In this document: positions 29,777 to 30,946 of the stretch, one piece after another | Position numbering within the stretch: the stretch's first letter is position 1 | Layout: each line of letters begins with the position of its first letter | Origin: Gelatoporia subvermispora B | Lineage: Eukaryota; Basidiomycota; Agaricomycetes; Polyporales; Gelatoporiaceae | Direction of reading: 5' to 3' | Assembly: GCA_000320605.2 (NCBI GenBank) | Contig: KB445791.1 | Location: 223,573-254,518, forward strand | Length of the DNA stretch: 30,946 bases | Translations under genes and position numbers: made by a program | Notes under the pieces: generated by a model | What the model saw: only the letters and a program-made list of their open reading frames with translations | Database searches by the model: none | What the model was told of the DNA's origin: nothing

Positions 29777-30946
29777 CCGCTGGCCGAAGGTGTATATTGA
29801 CTGCATTGCCCCATACCTCAACAGAAGTCTCTCAGTCTTGACGCGCTAGCCATGACATGTCTGTGCCAGTTGTTGAAGCATTTACTCACTCCGACGCCGT
29901 ATACCCACACGTACTGATTAGAAATACTATACTCCTCTGTCGTCGCCATTGTCCAATGCCCCTCAGGAGATTATGGCATCGATGTGAACAACCTCCACCC
30001 CCACTTTGCAGGCTTTGAGGGCATCTTTCCTATTCGGCGCGACCTCTCGGAATCTGAGTTACGCTGAATTATGTGTAGTAGCTTCTGTGTAAAACGATGT
30101 CTTCTTGATACACGCCATGGACATGTTCAATTCGGATCACGATTTCTCAGGACATACAGTGTATTAGCTGTTGACATGCATAGAGATGCTGGAGTTAGTT
30201 TGCGGGATTTTATGCAGGACATTGATAATGCACCTCAACGCGGGCGCGTCTGTTGCATGATGCGACTGATCAGAAGGGCATGGCCGCGGCGACTCGGCCC
30301 CATCACATTACCCGAAGAGGCTGGCTTACAGCTATTTTCATGTCTCTGGGCCTAAGCCGCACAAAATACGAGCACAGTCGGGTTGATCCGGAGTACGAGC
30401 CTTGAAGCTTAACCTACCATGGATGATATGGGGCATGTGGCTGCGACACGGCATTCTCTGGAGTCTCCGCATTCATTATCTGGACAAAGTAAGGGGACTT
30501 CTAGCGTTCAGAAAAGGTGTGATATTGACAGAGTGTCTGCCATCATCAGCAAATCCCACGGTTTACTTTCAGTTATTACATTTGCTTTATTTCCTTCGAG
30601 CGACTTGAGATCGCTTATTTGAGCGCTTAAAGTACAGCCAAGTGCCCAAGTATGCCCAAGTACGATAAGGAGATTCGGCGTCTTGATAGTACTTGGGTGC
30701 TTGCAGTCATCTTGACGGCGCACTTGTTTCTCGCAATAGAAGCTCTTCATAGTGGCTTCCAAACCCTTAGAAACCCTTAAAATAGCTTCTAGTCCAAATT
30801 GAAGCACACTTTCAATGTACTTATATTCCCACTCAAGTGCTCAAAGCCGTCCGAATCTATGCTAAGGAGCACATGAACTGGTTCGCAAGTCTCAGCAAGG
30901 CTTCCGCAAGCACACGCGAAGTCATGGCAAGCTCGGCGAGGCTCTT
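29777..30946. other. Region downstream of DUF2235, no recognised gene
   Basis: A plus-strand frame at 30071-30355 (94 codons; phrases FGSRFLRTYSVLAVDMHRDAG and LRDFMQDIDNAP) might be an exon fragment but matches nothing I know. From about 30590 the sequence is rich in CAAG/CTTG words, with CCCAAGTAC at 30655-30663 inverted as GTACTTGGG at 30689-30697. That suggests part of another non-autonomous repeat continuing beyond the window. Confidence 0.35.

Noticed and set aside
1..30946. tRNA or rRNA genes
   Set aside because: No cloverleaf with A and B boxes or rRNA core sequence was found; the only tRNA-like word is the Copia primer site.

Overview
The window looks like a repeat-rich stretch of a filamentous basidiomycete genome, most likely an Agaricomycete. 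Coding regions are broken by many 46-64 nt GT-AG introns, and the protein families are typical of mushroom-forming fungi: Helitron Rep/helicases with a DUF6570-like front end, RecQ-like helicase, DUF6589, Ty1/Copia and DUF2235. Almost everything is a mobile element or its relic. Only two genes look whole: the RecQ-like helicase and the DUF2235 gene.

Layout. (1) 381-5755, minus strand: decayed Helitron Rep/helicase A, with ten in-frame stops, two frameshifts and three introns still recognisable. (2) 5756-11115, minus strand: older Helitron Rep/helicase B, in one almost unbroken reading frame holding 15 stop codons. Its helicase is cut off where A begins. (3) 11713-12373: a 661-bp non-autonomous DNA element with ~145-bp inverted ends and a 9-bp target duplication, next to the end of a further related element (12399-12458). 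(4) 12468-26785: a DNA element with matching TAGTCTCG termini, foldback terminal regions and a perfect 9-bp target duplication (TCTGATTGG on both sides). It carries two genes tail to tail, 26 bp apart: a RecQ-like helicase (+, 5 exons, intact) and a DUF6589 protein (-, 4 exons). (5) Inside the last DUF6589 exon sits an 8208-bp Copia retrotransposon (15940-24147; LTRs of 321 bp, 5-bp duplication AGGTA). This in turn was hit by a hAT-like MITE (22719-23221) and by a ~2.3-kb Helitron-derived insert containing two more MITEs. (6) 26795-26885: the end of yet another relative of the same DNA-element family. (7) 27291-29776, plus strand: an intact ten-exon DUF2235 alpha/beta-hydrolase-like gene. (8) 29777-30946: no recognisable gene.

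The most interesting object is the two-gene element at 12468-26785. Removing the Copia copy leaves about 6.1 kb: inverted end, RecQ-like helicase, DUF6589, inverted end. Its boundaries are fixed by the target duplication, not only by gene content. The same 8-base terminus recurs at five further ends in the window, so it belongs to a family with non-autonomous members. I infer that DUF6589 is the transposase and the RecQ-like helicase an accessory. I do not recall this pair being described as a mobile unit, but I could not search.

Relative timing from nesting: the RecQ-DUF6589 element inserted beside an older relative; Copia entered its DUF6589 gene; MITEs and a Helitron piece entered Copia; a MITE entered the Helitron piece.
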